The notes: generated from the sequence alone by a model not told the origin. A stretch of DNA of 64,000 nt from Hygrophila difformis (GCA_030278955.1 JAOANR010000014.1:39631453-39695452); one strand, 5' to 3'; positions 35,153-47,612 are shown, counted from the first letter of the stretch. Numbers and translations are program-made.

Positions 35153-37746
35153 TGTAATACCCGAGAATTTTCCAACATAAAATAAAACAGTAATTAAATA
35201 AATAAATAATAAATAAAATAAATACTATAAATAAATAAAACCAGCAAATAAAAGAAATAAATAAAGATAAGAAAATGAGAAATGAGATTTTTACTTAAAA
35301 AGGAATTAAAGGAATTTAATTAAACAAAAGGATGGATACATGGTACACCAAAACCCGACACTAATGAACTCGAGTATTCGAGTCCAAAACATCCAATTAG
35401 ACTGAGAATAAAATTAGAGAGAAAGTATGAACCCGAATATACCCCGGAAATCGGAATTCGGGAGCATAGAGGGATAGAAACCCGAAAGAGAGGCGGAAAA
35501 GCACGACGGATCGCACGACCCGCCCGGACCGAAGTCCAGGCGAAGTCGGCGCGGTGGCCGCGCGGTGAAGTGGCTTTAGCGCGCCACGACCGCGCCACCC
35601 CATAGATTCGGTCGTTGCGTGAATCTCTCGCCCGAACGCGGATTTTTCGACTTTCGGTTGAACATCTCTTGACTCCAGACTTTTAGGTCGGTTGTGGACG
35701 CCCTAGGGACTTAGAATTCTATAAATAAGCCCCTTGGGAGCCCCAAACAAGTTTACAAAACCCTACAATCTTCTATACGTTCGAAACCCTAAATTCGGAG
35801 TCGACGGAAAGCACCAAACGGAGGCAGCAGCTTGGACGAAAATCCAAGGTCTCCAAACGTTGTGGTAAGCTCTAGTCCAATAAATCTTTTCACGTTTCTA
35901 TCCGAAAACGGATTCTAACTTCGATTCTTTTCTTTCTACACCCCGTATCGAATCTAGATCGTAGAACCCGACGAACGGAGAGGAGAACCGGTGATCTGGA
36001 AGCCACGCCTCCGAACTAGACATCCCCGACGTTCATAGACACTGTAAGTTAACCTTACATGGTTTTGGGAGATTTTAAAACATTCGAAACCTAAAAGATT
36101 CAACAAGAACCATAAATCTGTCCACTTTTGTTTTTCTACCGACGCAACAGATTTGGTGAATTTTTCCGACCCTTAAAACGAACTCAAACGGAAAAACTTA
36201 AAACACGAAAAACGTTCCTAAGACTTAGACCTATCTACTGTAAAAATTTGAGAATTTTTGAAGTTGATTTGATATGTGAAAACCCGTTGAAACCGAACTG
36301 TTTGATTCTAGATCTTGAAATCTTGGACAGAACTTAGGAATGATCTTGATCTCGTTTTTGACATAGGATCTAGGCTGTTTTAGATCTTTGGTCAAACATG
36401 AAAGTTGTAGATAAATGTCTTAAGATGATCCCTGTCAAATTTCATTAAGTTTGGAGTTGAATTGATATGTTAGAATTTGAAATCTTTAAACTGTGACATG
36501 TTAAACTCGGACAGATTTCTGCTTATGCGAAAATTGGTGATTTTGACCTACATAGGTATCTCGGATTGAAAAAGTTAAAACACGAAAATTGTAGATCTTG
36601 ATGTTTCCGAGTCAGATATGAAATTTTGGAATTTTTGGAATTAAATCTGATTTTAGACGAATTTTGGAGTAAACTGTGATTTACCGAAACGAAATTTTGA
36701 AATCTTGTTGAAACATGGAATTAACCTTTAGGGTTGAAACGAATTGAGATATTGTTTCTAAATTAATACAATGGAAGGCAGATTTTAAAAACTAAATCCC
36801 CTTACAAACTTGATAAATTAAAATTAGGGGTGAGTGCTCTGCAGGGTGCCCCCTAACCATTCACTTCGTGCCGTAATGGACGATGGTGACCCCGCGCGCT
36901 ATACTTGAAATGTGATATTGCCAAAACGGCGAAATATAGAGCCTACACTCTCGTGAATATCCGTATGGGTTTCCCGAGGCTCCGGAGTGGTACTGGGTAT
37001 GGCTGATACGGCTGCGGCCGCCGGGCTACCGGCTAAACTTGTTGACATCGCGATTTTATCGTGAAACTTTGAGATACGAAATCGGGATTGTAATGGGGAT
37101 TCTAAATTAAATTAAACTAGATTAAATGATATTGTTGTCAAATTAAATTATTTAAATGCTTTATTTAAGTTATGGCTATTATTTTGAACCATGTGGTATG
37201 TGTTGTTATATGGAGCCTGAGATAAATTATGCTATTGGATATGGATTAGATGAAACTAAATATTATGTTATTATCATGCTTTTGTTAAATTATTAAATTT
37301 ATGGCTTTTAAACCCTACGATCATGCATGTGTTAACTTACTCAGCAATTTTGCTGACCAAAACCATTTTTATTCCTTTCTTTACAGAATATGTGGAATGA
37401 GCCTGTATGAGCACGAATCATGCATGGGATTTTGGGGATTGTTATTTTGTTTTTAAATTTCGTACTTAGACTATATTATGAACGGGCCTGTTTAACCCGT
37501 GTTTTGGCCATGTCGGCCCTTTTTATAATTTCCGCTGCGATATTGTACTAAACTAAATATTTCCGCTGCGCTATGCTATTATTATTTTCGAATTATATTG
37601 TATGGGCTATTTCGAATGCTTTAAATGTTTTAAATACTGCAATACCTAGCCTTGCATCTCTTTAGTAAGCTCGGAGAAACCGTGTCTTACTAGGGAGATG
37701 TGGCGGTGACATCCCGACCTGGGTGACCAAAAACCCGGGTGTTACA
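35153..37746 (+). repeat. 5' LTR of the gypsy element
   Basis: It starts TGTAATACCCGAGAATTTTC and ends GGGTGTTACA. A TATAAATA box at 35720-35727 marks the likely promoter. A minus-strand frame at 35320-35598 is repeated in the other LTR and shows no domain. Confidence 0.97.
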
Positions 37747-37747
37747 A

Positions 37748-37764
37748 GTTGGTATCAGAGCCCG
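37748..37764 (+). other. Primer-binding site of the gypsy element
   Basis: TTGGTATCAGAGCCCGG follows the 5' LTR after one or two bases. TGGTATCAGAGC is complementary to the 3' end of initiator tRNA-Met. Confidence 0.9.
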
Positions 37765-37974
37765 GCTATTTTTAAACTACTATTTTTAAACCATTACTAT
37801 TTTTAAACTATTATTAATATTTTGACTATTATTTTAAATTTTAAAGTATTATTTCCATGGAAGAATTTTTATTCTTTATTTTAAACCCCATGGAAAAATA
37901 TATGGTGTATTAAATTATTATTGGGGGGGAAATTATCATTTGCATATGCATGTCGCATCTCTGCTATGAACTTA

Positions 37975-38130
37975 GCATCTTGGAAACTTGAACTTAGAAT
38001 CTTGGCGAAACTTGAACTTAGAATCTTGGCGAAACTTGAACTTAGCATCTTGGCGAAACTTGAACTTAGAATCTTGGAAACTCGAACCTAGAATCTTGGC
38101 GAATTGAACTTAGAATCTTGGCGAATATTA
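37975..38130 (+). repeat. 24-bp tandem repeats in the gypsy leader
   Basis: About six imperfect copies of a 24-bp unit (TTGGCGAAACTTGAACTTAG plus four bases) lie between the primer site and the first ORF. They would be in the 5' untranslated leader of the genomic RNA. Confidence 0.85.
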
Positions 38131-38154
38131 ACGTAGATCTCTTGCTTGCGCTAG

Positions 38155-38490
38155 ATGGCTAGTCAAGACATGATGCAGTTGATGGTCAGGATGATGAGCG
38201 TTCATCTCGATTCCCACCAAACCCTAGAGCAAATGAAGTACCGTATGGCTCAATTGGAGGCCAATTTACATCACATGGGCAACTTGAGAGAGGCGGATCA
38301 TCACCGCATAAACCAACTCGAGCGCCAAGTTCAAACCCTCACTACACAAAACTTAATACTAAAGGAATACATCGATGCCCACGGGCAAGATTTAAACACT
38401 ATCTTTGACGACCTACTACCGCCGAGTTCGGAGGAGGAAGATCCGGAGGAAGATCCTGCTACCCCACCGGAGGACGTCATGAGACGCTAG
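38155..38490 (+). CDS. Small ORF upstream of gag in the gypsy element (coiled-coil, acidic tail)
   Basis: This 111-codon frame starts with ATG and stops before gag, which is in another frame about 260 bp downstream. Residues about 20-80 form a heptad-rich helix (LEQMKYRMAQLEANL, INQLERQVQTLTTQN), likely a coiled coil. The last 25 residues are very acidic (SSEEEDPEEDP). I do not recognise the family. It could be a split-off N-terminal gag piece, an accessory protein or a translated leader ORF. It is intact in a young element, which favours use. Confidence 0.6.
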   Translation: MASQDMMQLMVRMMSVHLDSHQTLEQMKYRMAQLEANLHHMGNLREADHHRINQLERQVQTLTTQNLILKEYIDAHGQDLNTIFDDLLPPSSEEEDPEEDPATPPEDVMRR

Positions 38491-38752
38491 AGATTCTATT
38501 GTTAGATATTATTTTGCTAGGAAAATATCTCTACTTTTGTACTAAAATTTCTTTTGAGGAAATAAAATGCCCGATTTATTTTTTTTAAATCAAAACAAAC
38601 AAAACAAAATAAAATAAAACCCCGAAGCATACGATGCTTCTTAATCCGAACAAAGCACCACGTGCTAAATTACTGCACACATATACATTCATAGAAATTG
38701 CTTAGATTATATGCTAAATTCATCAGTCCTAAACTATCCTATTTGTACCAGA

Positions 38753-41700
38753 ATGGCACCCAGAGGAAGAGGAAGGACTCAAACCGCTCCCCAAACCACC
38801 ACTGAAACTCCTACTGAGACACTACCAAACGTCACTGAACCGATTCAACCTGAGATGGAACAACCCCAAGGTGCGCGGGACGCCCCCGCACCGAACAATG
38901 TGGGCGATCGTCTTAGGACGATAGAGGAAGTGTTGATTGCGCTCGGGAACGCGCAAGTCAACCAGGGCCAAGCTGCGGCGGTACCTCCGCCCCAAGCTCG
39001 CCCTAACTACCTAGCGATGGTGAATCCCTACCAGCCGCCCCACTATGCTGGTGAGGAGGATCCAGCTAAACTGGAGGAATGGATCCGGACTTTTGACAAG
39101 CTGCTGGGAGCGGTCAAATGTCCGGAAGGAGAGAGGGTACATGTCGCTTCATACTACTTGGGAGGCGAAGCTGATGACTGGTGGCAAGCAACGCAAGCCA
39201 AACTAACTGAAGATGACGAGCCTTACTCGCGGATGGAGATGATGGAACTACTTAGGGATCGATTCTATCCCTTGAGTACCAAAGCTGCCATGTACGAAGA
39301 ATTCCTGTCGTTGAAGCAAGGAAGCCAAACGGTGCAGGAATACTACACCCGCTTCAAGGAGCTGGTGAGGTTCGCACCAAGGCTAGTGCCTACTGATGCG
39401 GAGAAGGCACAGAAGTTCGAGATGGGACTGAACCTGTCTGTGCGCGAAGTGATCGCGGGGGTACACTACCCCGATTTGCAAGCCGTATACGACCGCGCTG
39501 TAGCGGTAGCACGCGTGCAGCAGCTGAAAAGAAGAGTGAGTGGGGAGTCCAGCAGGGGTCCTCAAGACAAGAGAAGTCGAGATTCACGAAACGAGAACAA
39601 CACCGGAAGGAACGAGCAGCGCAGAGGGTCGAATAGGCCCCAGCAAAACAACACTGGGAGGAGGTTCAATCAAGAAGATCCGGTACCGCCTTGCCCGCGA
39701 TGTGGACGACCACATCTGGCAAGGGGATGCTCGCAACAAGGCGCTTGTTACCGATGCGGTCGAATGGGTCACGTTCGACGGGAATGTCGAACTAGGCTCG
39801 AGAACATAACGAAGAGGGACGATTTGGTCGCGGGGCAAGAACAGCCTCAAAACCAAAACGGGCGAAATGGCAATAACCAAGGGTACAGACCCCCTCAAAA
39901 TAGGCCGCAAAACCAGAACCAGAACCAACGACCTCCGCCCCCACAGAATCAAAACCAGCAACAAAATCAGCAGCCGAATGCGAATCAGCAGGGCAATCAG
40001 GGACGCCCTATGGGGAGGCTGAACGTGGTGAACCAAGCGGACGTGCCTGCGCAAGGAGAAGTGATGGCAGGTACATTTCACGTTTTGAATACGCCCCTTA
40101 GAATTCTATTTGATTCTGGAGCTAGTTGCTCAATTATAGCATCAAGGATAGTGCCTGAGTTAGATCTACCTAAGTGCGAGAGAATTAGCTTAGGAATTCA
40201 ATTGCCTTCTGGAGAAGTAGTGTCTTGCTCTAAACGATATAACAGAATTCCTATAGTGATAAAGAACGTAGAATTCTTCGCGAACTTGGTAGAATTTAAC
40301 TTAAGAGACTTTGACATCATACTGGGGATGGATTGGCTATCCCAGTATAAAGCGGTGATCGAATGCCAAAAGCAAAAGATCACCTTGTCAAAAAGTAGGG
40401 GAAAGAGAGTTATCTTTTACTCTCAGCCCCCTAAGAAAAGTAACAAAATCGTTAGCGCACTTAAACTAAGTAACTTGATGCGTAAGGGGTATGAACTATA
40501 TGCGTGCTATGTGCACAACCTTGAGGCGGAAGAGAACAAGGTTGATAGCATACCAGTGGTAAGAGAATACCCGGACGTGTTCCCTGAAGACGTTCCGGGC
40601 ATGCCACCTGAGAGAGATCTTGAATTCACGATAGATCTCATTCCGGGGACAGAGCCTGTCTCAAAAGCTCCGTACCGGATGGCACCACTGGAAATGAAGG
40701 AGTTAAAGGAACAACTCGAGGAGCTATTGGGAAAAGGTTACATAAGACCGAGTACGTCCCCTTGGGGAGCACCAGTTTTGTTTGTCAAGAAGAAAGACGG
40801 AGGACTACGTCTTTGCATAGATTACCGAGGACTGAACCAAGTGACCATTAAGAATAAATACCCCCTTCCGAGAATAGAGGATCTGTTTGATCAACTGAAG
40901 GGAGCTTCAGTATTCTCGAAGATCGATTTGCGATCTGGGTATCATCAATTGAGGATTGCCGAGAAGGACATTCCAAAGACGGCGTTTCGAACACGATATG
41001 GCCATTACGAGTTCACAGTGTTATCCTTCGGGTTAACAAATGCTCCGGCCATGTTCATGAATCTCATGAACAACGTGTTCCGAGAATTGTTAGACCAGTG
41101 TGTCGTAGTGTTCATTGACGACATCCTGATCTACTCGAAGAGCGAGGAGGAGCATGCGAAGCACTTACATCAAGTGTTAGAAATATTGCGAAGAAATCAG
41201 CTATACGGCAAGCTGTCGAAATGTGACTTCTGGCTGAAAGAAGTGGCATTTCTCGGACACATAGTATCCGCTGATGGAGTATCAGTGGATCCGGCAAAAG
41301 TTTCTGCAGTAATTGAATGGGCAACTCCGAAAAGTCCAATGGAAATAAGGAGTTTCCTTGGATTAGCCGGATATTATAGACGATTTGTAAAGGACTTTTC
41401 AAGGATTGCACGTCCTTTGACCCAGCTACTTAAGAAAGGAGCAAAATACGAGTGGACCGAAGCATGTGAGTCATCGTTTCAAGAGCTGAAGAAACGACTC
41501 ACAACCACACCCGTATTAACATTACCATCAGAGAATGGTGACTTCGAAGTATATAGCGATGCGTCGAAGGAAGGTTTAGGTTGTGTTTTGATGCAAGACT
41601 CGAGAGTCGTAGCCTATGCATCACGCCAACTAAAACCTCACGAGGAAAATTATCCGACACATGACCTGGAGTTGGCAGCGGTCGTTTTCGCTCTAAAGAT

Positions 41701-43495
41701 ATGGAGACATTATCTTTATGGGCGGAAGTGTCGAATGTCCACCGACTACAAGAGCTTGAAATATATATTCACTCAGAAGGAGTTGAATTTGAGACAGCGA
41801 AGGTGGTTGGAACTCATTAAGGACTACGATTTAGAGATAGCGTACCACGAGGGGAAGGCGAATGTGGTAGCCGATGCCCTAAGTCGGAAAACCCAACACG
41901 TGACAAACTCGTTGGTAATTCCGCCGGCATTGTACATGGATTTGGCAAGATTGGAGTTAGAACTTGTGCATCCTGGCACAGTGAGAGAAACGATCAATGC
42001 CATGGTCGTAGAGACTCCAATATTAGACGAGATTCGACTCGCTCAACCGGGCGACCCGAAACTCGAGAAGATAAAAGGGTATATTGCCGAAGGAAAGGCA
42101 ATAGGATTTGCTGTCCACGAGGATGGAAGCATCCGTTTCAAAGGTAGATGGTGTGTGCCTCTTAAATGTGCCGAGTTGAAGCAAAGGTTGATGGAGGAAG
42201 GGTACAACACGCCATATTCCGTACATCCCGGAGGTGACAAGCTATACAAAGATCTGAAGAAGATCTATTGGTGGCCGGGAATGAAGAAGGAAGTGGCAAA
42301 TTTCGTAGCGAGATGTCTCACCTGCCAAAAGGTTAAGGCAGTGCGACATAAACCCTTAGGATTGATGCAACCACTAGAGATTCCAAGTTGGAAGTGGGAT
42401 AGCATCTCAATGGACTTTGTCTCGGGATTACCCCGATCACCTAAAGGCATGAATAAGATTTGGGTGATTGTGGATAGGCTAACGAAGACAGCCATATTTA
42501 TCCCAATGAAAGACACGTGAACTATGGACCAATTGGCCCGAGCCTACATTGATAATGTGGTACGACGACATGGAGTACCACATGATATCATTTCCGATAG
42601 AGACAGTAGATTTGTCTCTCATTTCTGGACGGAGTTACAAAAAGCTCTCGGTACTCAAATCAAAATGAGCACCGCATTCCACCCGATGACGGACGGACAA
42701 ACCGAAAGGACAATCCAAACACTAGAAGACATGCTGAGAGCATGCGTGTTGGAGTTCAAAGGAAATTGGGGATCTCATTTACCCTTGATTGAGTTTTCCT
42801 ATAATAATAGTTACCATGCGAGTATCGGCATGGCACCTTTCGAGGCATTGTATGGACGAAAGTGCCGAAGCCCTTTGAGCTGGGAAGAAAACGATAAGTC
42901 CGTGATAGTGGGACCACAACTTATCGAAGACATGGCTCAACAAATCAAAGTGATTCAAGGGAAGATGAAAGCCGCTCAAGACCGTCAAAAGAGTTATGCC
43001 GACGTGAGACGACAAGACCTAGAATTTCAAGTGGGAGATAGGGTCATGCTAAAGATATCACCCATGAAGGGGGTGATGCGCTTTGGCAAACGAGGGAAGT
43101 TAAGTCCTCGATATATAGGACCTTACGAAATTCTAGAACGAGTCGGAACTCTAGCCTACCGATTGGCTTTACCGCCACACTTAGATCGAGTTCATAATGT
43201 CTTCCATGTCTCACAACTAAAGAAGTATGTGCCGGACCCGACACATGTACTTCAACCGGAGATAATTGAGCTAGACGAAGATTTGACTTACGAAGAAGTC
43301 CCAGTGCGTATTCTCGATACTAAGGAACGAGTAACGAGGAACAAAACCATCAAAATGATCAAGGTTCTTTGGTCAAACCACGAAAGTAAGACGGCAACTT
43401 GGGAAGTAGAATCCGATATGAGGGAACGATACCCGACATTGTTCCAAACCGACATAACTGCAATCTTAAGGGGGAGAGGATGTCATACCCCCTAA
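38753..43495 (+). pseudogene. gypsy gag-pol polyprotein with a single premature stop
   Basis: The best start is ATG 38753 ([10 protein letters not shown]); an in-frame ATG also lies at 38711. In order: retrotransposon gag; a zinc knuckle [14 protein letters not shown]; protease [12 protein letters not shown]; reverse transcriptase with [11 protein letters not shown] and the catalytic [11 protein letters not shown]; RNase H ([13 protein letters not shown]); integrase with its HHCC finger (HPGGDKLY ... CLTCQKVK) and catalytic core (SMDFVSGLP ... SDRDSRF ... FHPMTDGQTERT); the GPY/F region (YIGPYEIL); and a chromodomain-like tail. The frame is open except TGA at 42518-42520, in the integrase core, where TGG (Trp) is expected in DTWTMDQLA. 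One G-to-A change thus inactivates an otherwise intact polyprotein. Confidence 0.95.
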
Positions 43496-43686
43496 TTTTT
43501 CGTGCAATTTTGTAAACTTTTGAACTACGTTATGGCTTGATCCCTTTACCGAGTACGTAGGCAGCTTAGAAGTTTTAATTCTAAGTTCAGTCACAACATA
43601 ATAAAACAAACACAAGACCTTAGCACGAGACGAGAAAAGCCGAAACACAACTTCGAGGACGAAGTTGATTCTTAAGGAAGGTAGAC
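43470..43686 (+). other. Polypurine tracts and an LTR-like relic before the 3' LTR
   Basis: AAGGGGGAGAGGA at about 43469 is a strong polypurine tract and is followed by TGTCATACCCCCTAATTTTT, which looks like the start of a gypsy LTR. The real 3' LTR begins only at 43687, after a second purine-rich stretch (AAGGAAGGTAGAC). The 200 bp between has no ORF. Confidence 0.6.
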
Positions 43687-46280
43687 TGTAATACCCGAGA
43701 ATTTTCCAACATAAAATAAAACAGTAATTAAATAAATAAATAATAAATAAAATAAATACTATAAATAAATAAAACCAGCAAATAAAAGAAATAAATAAAG
43801 ATAAGAAAATGAGAAATGAGATTTTTACTTAAAAAGGAATTAAAGGAATTTAATTAAACAAAAGGATGGATACATGGTACACCAAAACCCGACACTAATG
43901 AACTCGAGTATTCGAGTCCAAAACATCCAATTAGACTGAGAATAAAATTAGAGAGAAAGTATGAACCCGAATATACCCCGGAAATCGGAATTCGGGAGCA
44001 TAGAGGGATAGAAACCCGAAAGAGAGGCGGAAAAGCACGACGGATCGCACGACCCGCCCGGACCGAAGTCCAGGCGAAGTCGGCGCGGTGGCCGCGCGGT
44101 GAAGTGGCTTTAGCGCGCCACGACCGCGCCACCCCACAGATTCGGTCGTTGCGTGAATCTCTCGCCCGAACGCGGATTTTTCGACTTTCGGTTGAACATC
44201 TCTTGACTCCAGACTTTTAGGTCGGTTGTGGACGCCCTAGGGACTTAGAATTCTATAAATAAGCCCCTTGGGAGCCCCAAACAAGTTTACAAAACCCTAC
44301 AATCTTCTATACGTTCGAAACCCTAAATTCGGAGTCGACGGAAAGCACCAAACGGAGGCAGCAGCTTGGACGAAAATCCAAGGTCTCCAAACGTTGTGGT
44401 AAGCTCTAGTCCAATAAATCTTTTCACGTTTCTATCCGAAAACGGATTCTAACTTCGATTCTTTTCTTTCTACACCCCGTATCGAATCTAGATCGTAGAA
44501 CCCGACGAACGGAGAGGAGAACCGGTGATCTGGAAGCCACGCCTCCGAACTAGACATCCCCGACGTTCATAGACACTGTAAGTTAACCTTACATGGTTTT
44601 GGGAGATTTTAAAACATTCGAAACCTAAAAGATTCAACAAGAACCATAAATCTGTCCACTTTTGTTTTTCTACCGACGCAACAGATTTGGTGAATTTTTC
44701 CGACCCTTAAAACGAACTCAAACGGAAAAACTTAAAACACGAAAAACGTTCCTAAGACTTAGACCTATCTACTGTAAAAATTTGAGAATTTTTGGAGTTG
44801 ATTTGATATGTGAAAACCCGTTGAAACCGAACTGTTTGATTCTAGATCTTGAAATCTTGGACAGAACTTAGGAATGATCTTGATCTCGTTTTTGACATAG
44901 GATCTAGGCTGTTTTAGATCTTTGGCCAAACATGAAAGTTGTAGATAAATGTCTTAAGATGATCCCTGTCAAATTTCATTAAGTTTGGAGTTGAATTGAT
45001 ATGTTAGAATTTGAAATCTTTAAACTGTGACATGTTAAACTCGGACAGATTTCTGCTTATGCGAAAATTGGTGATTTTGACCTACTTAGGTATCTCGGAT
45101 TGAAAAAGTTAAAACACGAAAGTTGTAGATCTTGATGTTTCCGAGTCAGATATGAAATTTTGGAATTTTTGGAATTAAATCTGATTTTAGATGAATTTTG
45201 GAGTAAACTGTGATTTACCGAAACGAAATTTTGAAATCTTGTTGAAACATGGAATTAACCTTTAGGGTTGAAACGAATTGAGATATTATTTCTAAATTAA
45301 TACAATGGAAGGCAGATTTTAAAAACTAAATCCCCTTACAAACTTGATAAATTAAAATTAGGGGTGAGTGCTCTGCAGGGTGCCCCCTAACGATTCACTT
45401 CGTGCCGTAATGGACGATGGTGACCCCGCGCGCTATACTTGAAATGTGATATTGCCAAAACGGCGAAATATAGAGCCTACACTCTCGTGAATATCCGTAT
45501 GGGTTTCCCGAGGCTCCGGAGTGGTACTGGGTATGGCTGATACGGCTGCGGCCGCCGGGCTACCGGCTAAACTTGTTGACATCGCGATTTTATCGTGAAA
45601 CTTTGAGATACGAAATCGGGATTGTAATGGGGATTCTAAATTAAATTAAACTAGATTAAATGATATTGTTGTCAAATTAAATTATTTAAATGCTTTATTT
45701 AAGTTATGGCTATTATTTTGAACCATGTGGTATGTGTTGTTATATGGAGCCTGAGATAAATTATGCTATTGGATATGGATTAGATGAAACTAAATATTAT
45801 GTTATTATCATGCTTTTGTTAAATTATTAAATTTATGGCTTTTAAACCCTACGATCATGCATGTGTTAACTTACTCAGCAATTTTGCTGACCAAAACCAT
45901 TTTTATTCCTTTCTTTACAGAATATGTGGAATGAGCCTGTATGAGCACGAATCATGCATGGGATTTTGGGGATTGTTATTTTGTTTTTAAATTTCGTACT
46001 TAGACTATATTATGAACGGGCCTGTTTAACCCGTGTTTTGGCCATGTCGGCCCTTTTTATAATTTCCGCTGCGATATTGTACTAAACTAAATATTTCCGC
46101 TGCGCTATGCTATTATTATTTTCGAATTATATTGTATGGGCTATTTCGAATGCTTTAAATGTTTTAAATACTGCAATACCTAGCCTTGCATCTCTTTAGT
46201 AAGCTCGGAGAAACCGTGTCTTACTAGGGAGATGTGGCGGTGACATCCCGACCTGGGTGACCAAAAACCGGGGTGTTACA
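43687..46280 (+). repeat. 3' LTR of the gypsy element
   Basis: Near-identical copy of 35153-37746, with the same TATA box at 44254-44261. It is followed at once by the GTTGA duplication. Confidence 0.97.
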
Positions 46281-46285
46281 GTTGA

Positions 46286-46740
46286 TAAACCAGTTTAACA
46301 AATGTAGTACTTAACTATTATATTTAAGTACTATTATCAAATACTAGTATTATATACAAGGGGAACATGCGTGTATGTGTATGTATTTATTATAGATATT
46401 ACATGAGAAACTTCACATCCCGTTCTACGAAAAATATATTGGGAATGCGGGAATATGGAATTGAGGCTTAATGAACAACCCTCTCGATAGTTTGTGATAT
46501 TCTCCAAAGAGAACTCAGGGCTTCCCGGGTTATAGCTCCCGAAACAATCTTATGGAGTGTTAATAGGGTGGTTTGCTTTGTAGTATGATGAGCACCGCAT
46601 GATATCTCATGGGTTTCATTTGTTACGAGTATACACAAATTAGTTGTTTGATGTTTGGTCTAAGTGTAGCACGGATGTATTGATACTTTTTTTATGATGG
46701 TTCTAAAAAGAAAATACTATGTAAATAGTATATATTCATA
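46286..46740. other. Non-coding stretch
   Basis: AT-rich sequence between the gypsy element and a LINE fragment. I see no gene or repeat terminus. Confidence 0.5.
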
Positions 46741-46750
46741 TGTGTGTATT

Positions 46751-47173
46751 TTATGACGCACAATCGCCGACAAGGGAAAAAACTATAAAAACACTATAGG
46801 AATGGGGGAGGGTGGTAAGGGAGGAAGAAAACAACAAATAACGAAATAAATAAACAGGGGGATACCAGATCCCTGCAACATCAACAACAAGGAGAGAGCG
46901 CACGTTATTCAGGAAATAAAATCCATGAGGTAAAGAACTCAACAAACTTTGCACCAGGCGTAGCCAAAGAGTCAACCACTGTATTATCTTCCAGCGAATG
47001 TGATACCACTGATATCTCAACCGTTTCCATATCATGTCTTGTATGGTCTTGGTGAGAGGAAAGAACATGCGTAGGGTATGAGCCTCCCTCTTCACCAGCC
47101 AAAGGGCTTCCATTGAGTCAGAAAAAATAAGAAGCAGAAACAATGCCCAGGCGATGCAGGAGGCTTGTGCCAT
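46751..47173 (-). pseudogene. LINE RNase H fragment
   Basis: Two minus-strand frames hold pieces of a plant LINE RNase H domain: IFSDSMEALWLVKREAHTLR in one, then SLEDNTVVDSLATPGAKF in the other, joined by frameshifts. No reverse transcriptase remains. It is a 3' relic of a second LINE, distinct from the full-length copy at 29248. Confidence 0.6.
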
Positions 47174-47176
47174 TCA

Positions 47177-47180
<4 letters not shown>

Positions 47181-47221
<41 letters not shown>
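47181..47221. repeat. (TA)n microsatellite at a SINE tail
   Basis: About 40 bp of alternating TA, located where the 3' tail of the adjacent minus-strand SINE would be. It probably expanded from that tail. Confidence 0.9.
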
Positions 47222-47225
<4 letters not shown>

Positions 47226-47379
47226 GAGCCATTGAAGGCCTGTGAATGGGGTGATGAGAGCCCATGCACACAAATTACAAATGGAATAAAAGGGAGGGAT
47301 AGGGGGCCGGTGGGAAATTGAACCTCCAACCTTCGTTGGAAGTCAATGGACTTAACCACTTGGGTTGAATCCTCATCCC
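47187..47379 (-). repeat. tRNA-derived SINE, family A copy 3, with target duplication
   Basis: On the minus strand it opens GGGGATGAGGATTCAACCC, followed by an A-box-like CCAAGTGGTTAAG, then a B box in GGTTGGAGGTTCAATTTCC, a pyrimidine-rich body and a TA-rich tail. CATTCAATTTATATAT flanks both sides (from 47171 and from 47380), a clear target-site duplication. Confidence 0.8.
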
Positions 47380-47436
47380 CATTCAATTTATATATTTGAA
47401 TTCACTCCAATTAATTTATAGTTTTCATTATTTTTT

Positions 47437-47612
47437 ATAGGTGAATTCCAGGTAGTCCCAGACTTCAATGGGTCAAAAACTAATATATCGAGGATTTGGT
47501 GGCCATTAAAGGTTTGCATATCTAAAAGCAGAATAATGCATACACAAAGGCTCAAACTCAAAACCTTTGCTTAAGTCGACAGAGTCTCATATCATTCAGA
47601 ACAACTTGCGTT
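47437..47612 (-). repeat. SINE-like repeat, family B copy 3
   Basis: Its minus strand contains ATGATATGAGACTCTG, GAGTTTGAGCCTTTGTGTAT, GATATGCAAACCTTTAATGG and AGTTTTTGACCC. These occur in the same order as in the + strand copies at 13628 and 13985. Confidence 0.5.

Larger units (their letters stand above)
35153..46280 (+). mobile_element. Young Ty3/gypsy LTR retrotransposon, Tekay-like
   Basis: Two LTRs of equal length (2594 bp, TG...CA) are flanked by the 5-bp duplication GTTGA at 35148-35152 and 46281-46285. Between them are a primer site, a 111-codon ORF and a gag-pol frame with integrase after RNase H, the gypsy order. By eye the LTRs differ at about nine positions, so insertion was recent. 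The coding frame has one premature stop. The integrase tail (VKVLWSNHESKTATWEVESD) looks like a chromodomain, which fits the Tekay/Del lineage. Confidence 0.96.

Noticed and set aside
35320..35603. 92- and 68-codon minus-strand frames repeated at 43854-44137
   Set aside because: They are antisense frames within the gypsy LTR, duplicated only because the LTR is. No domain or start context.
37000..37100. GC-rich stretch in the gypsy LTR as an independent gene or promoter
   Set aside because: Present identically in both LTRs; part of the LTR.
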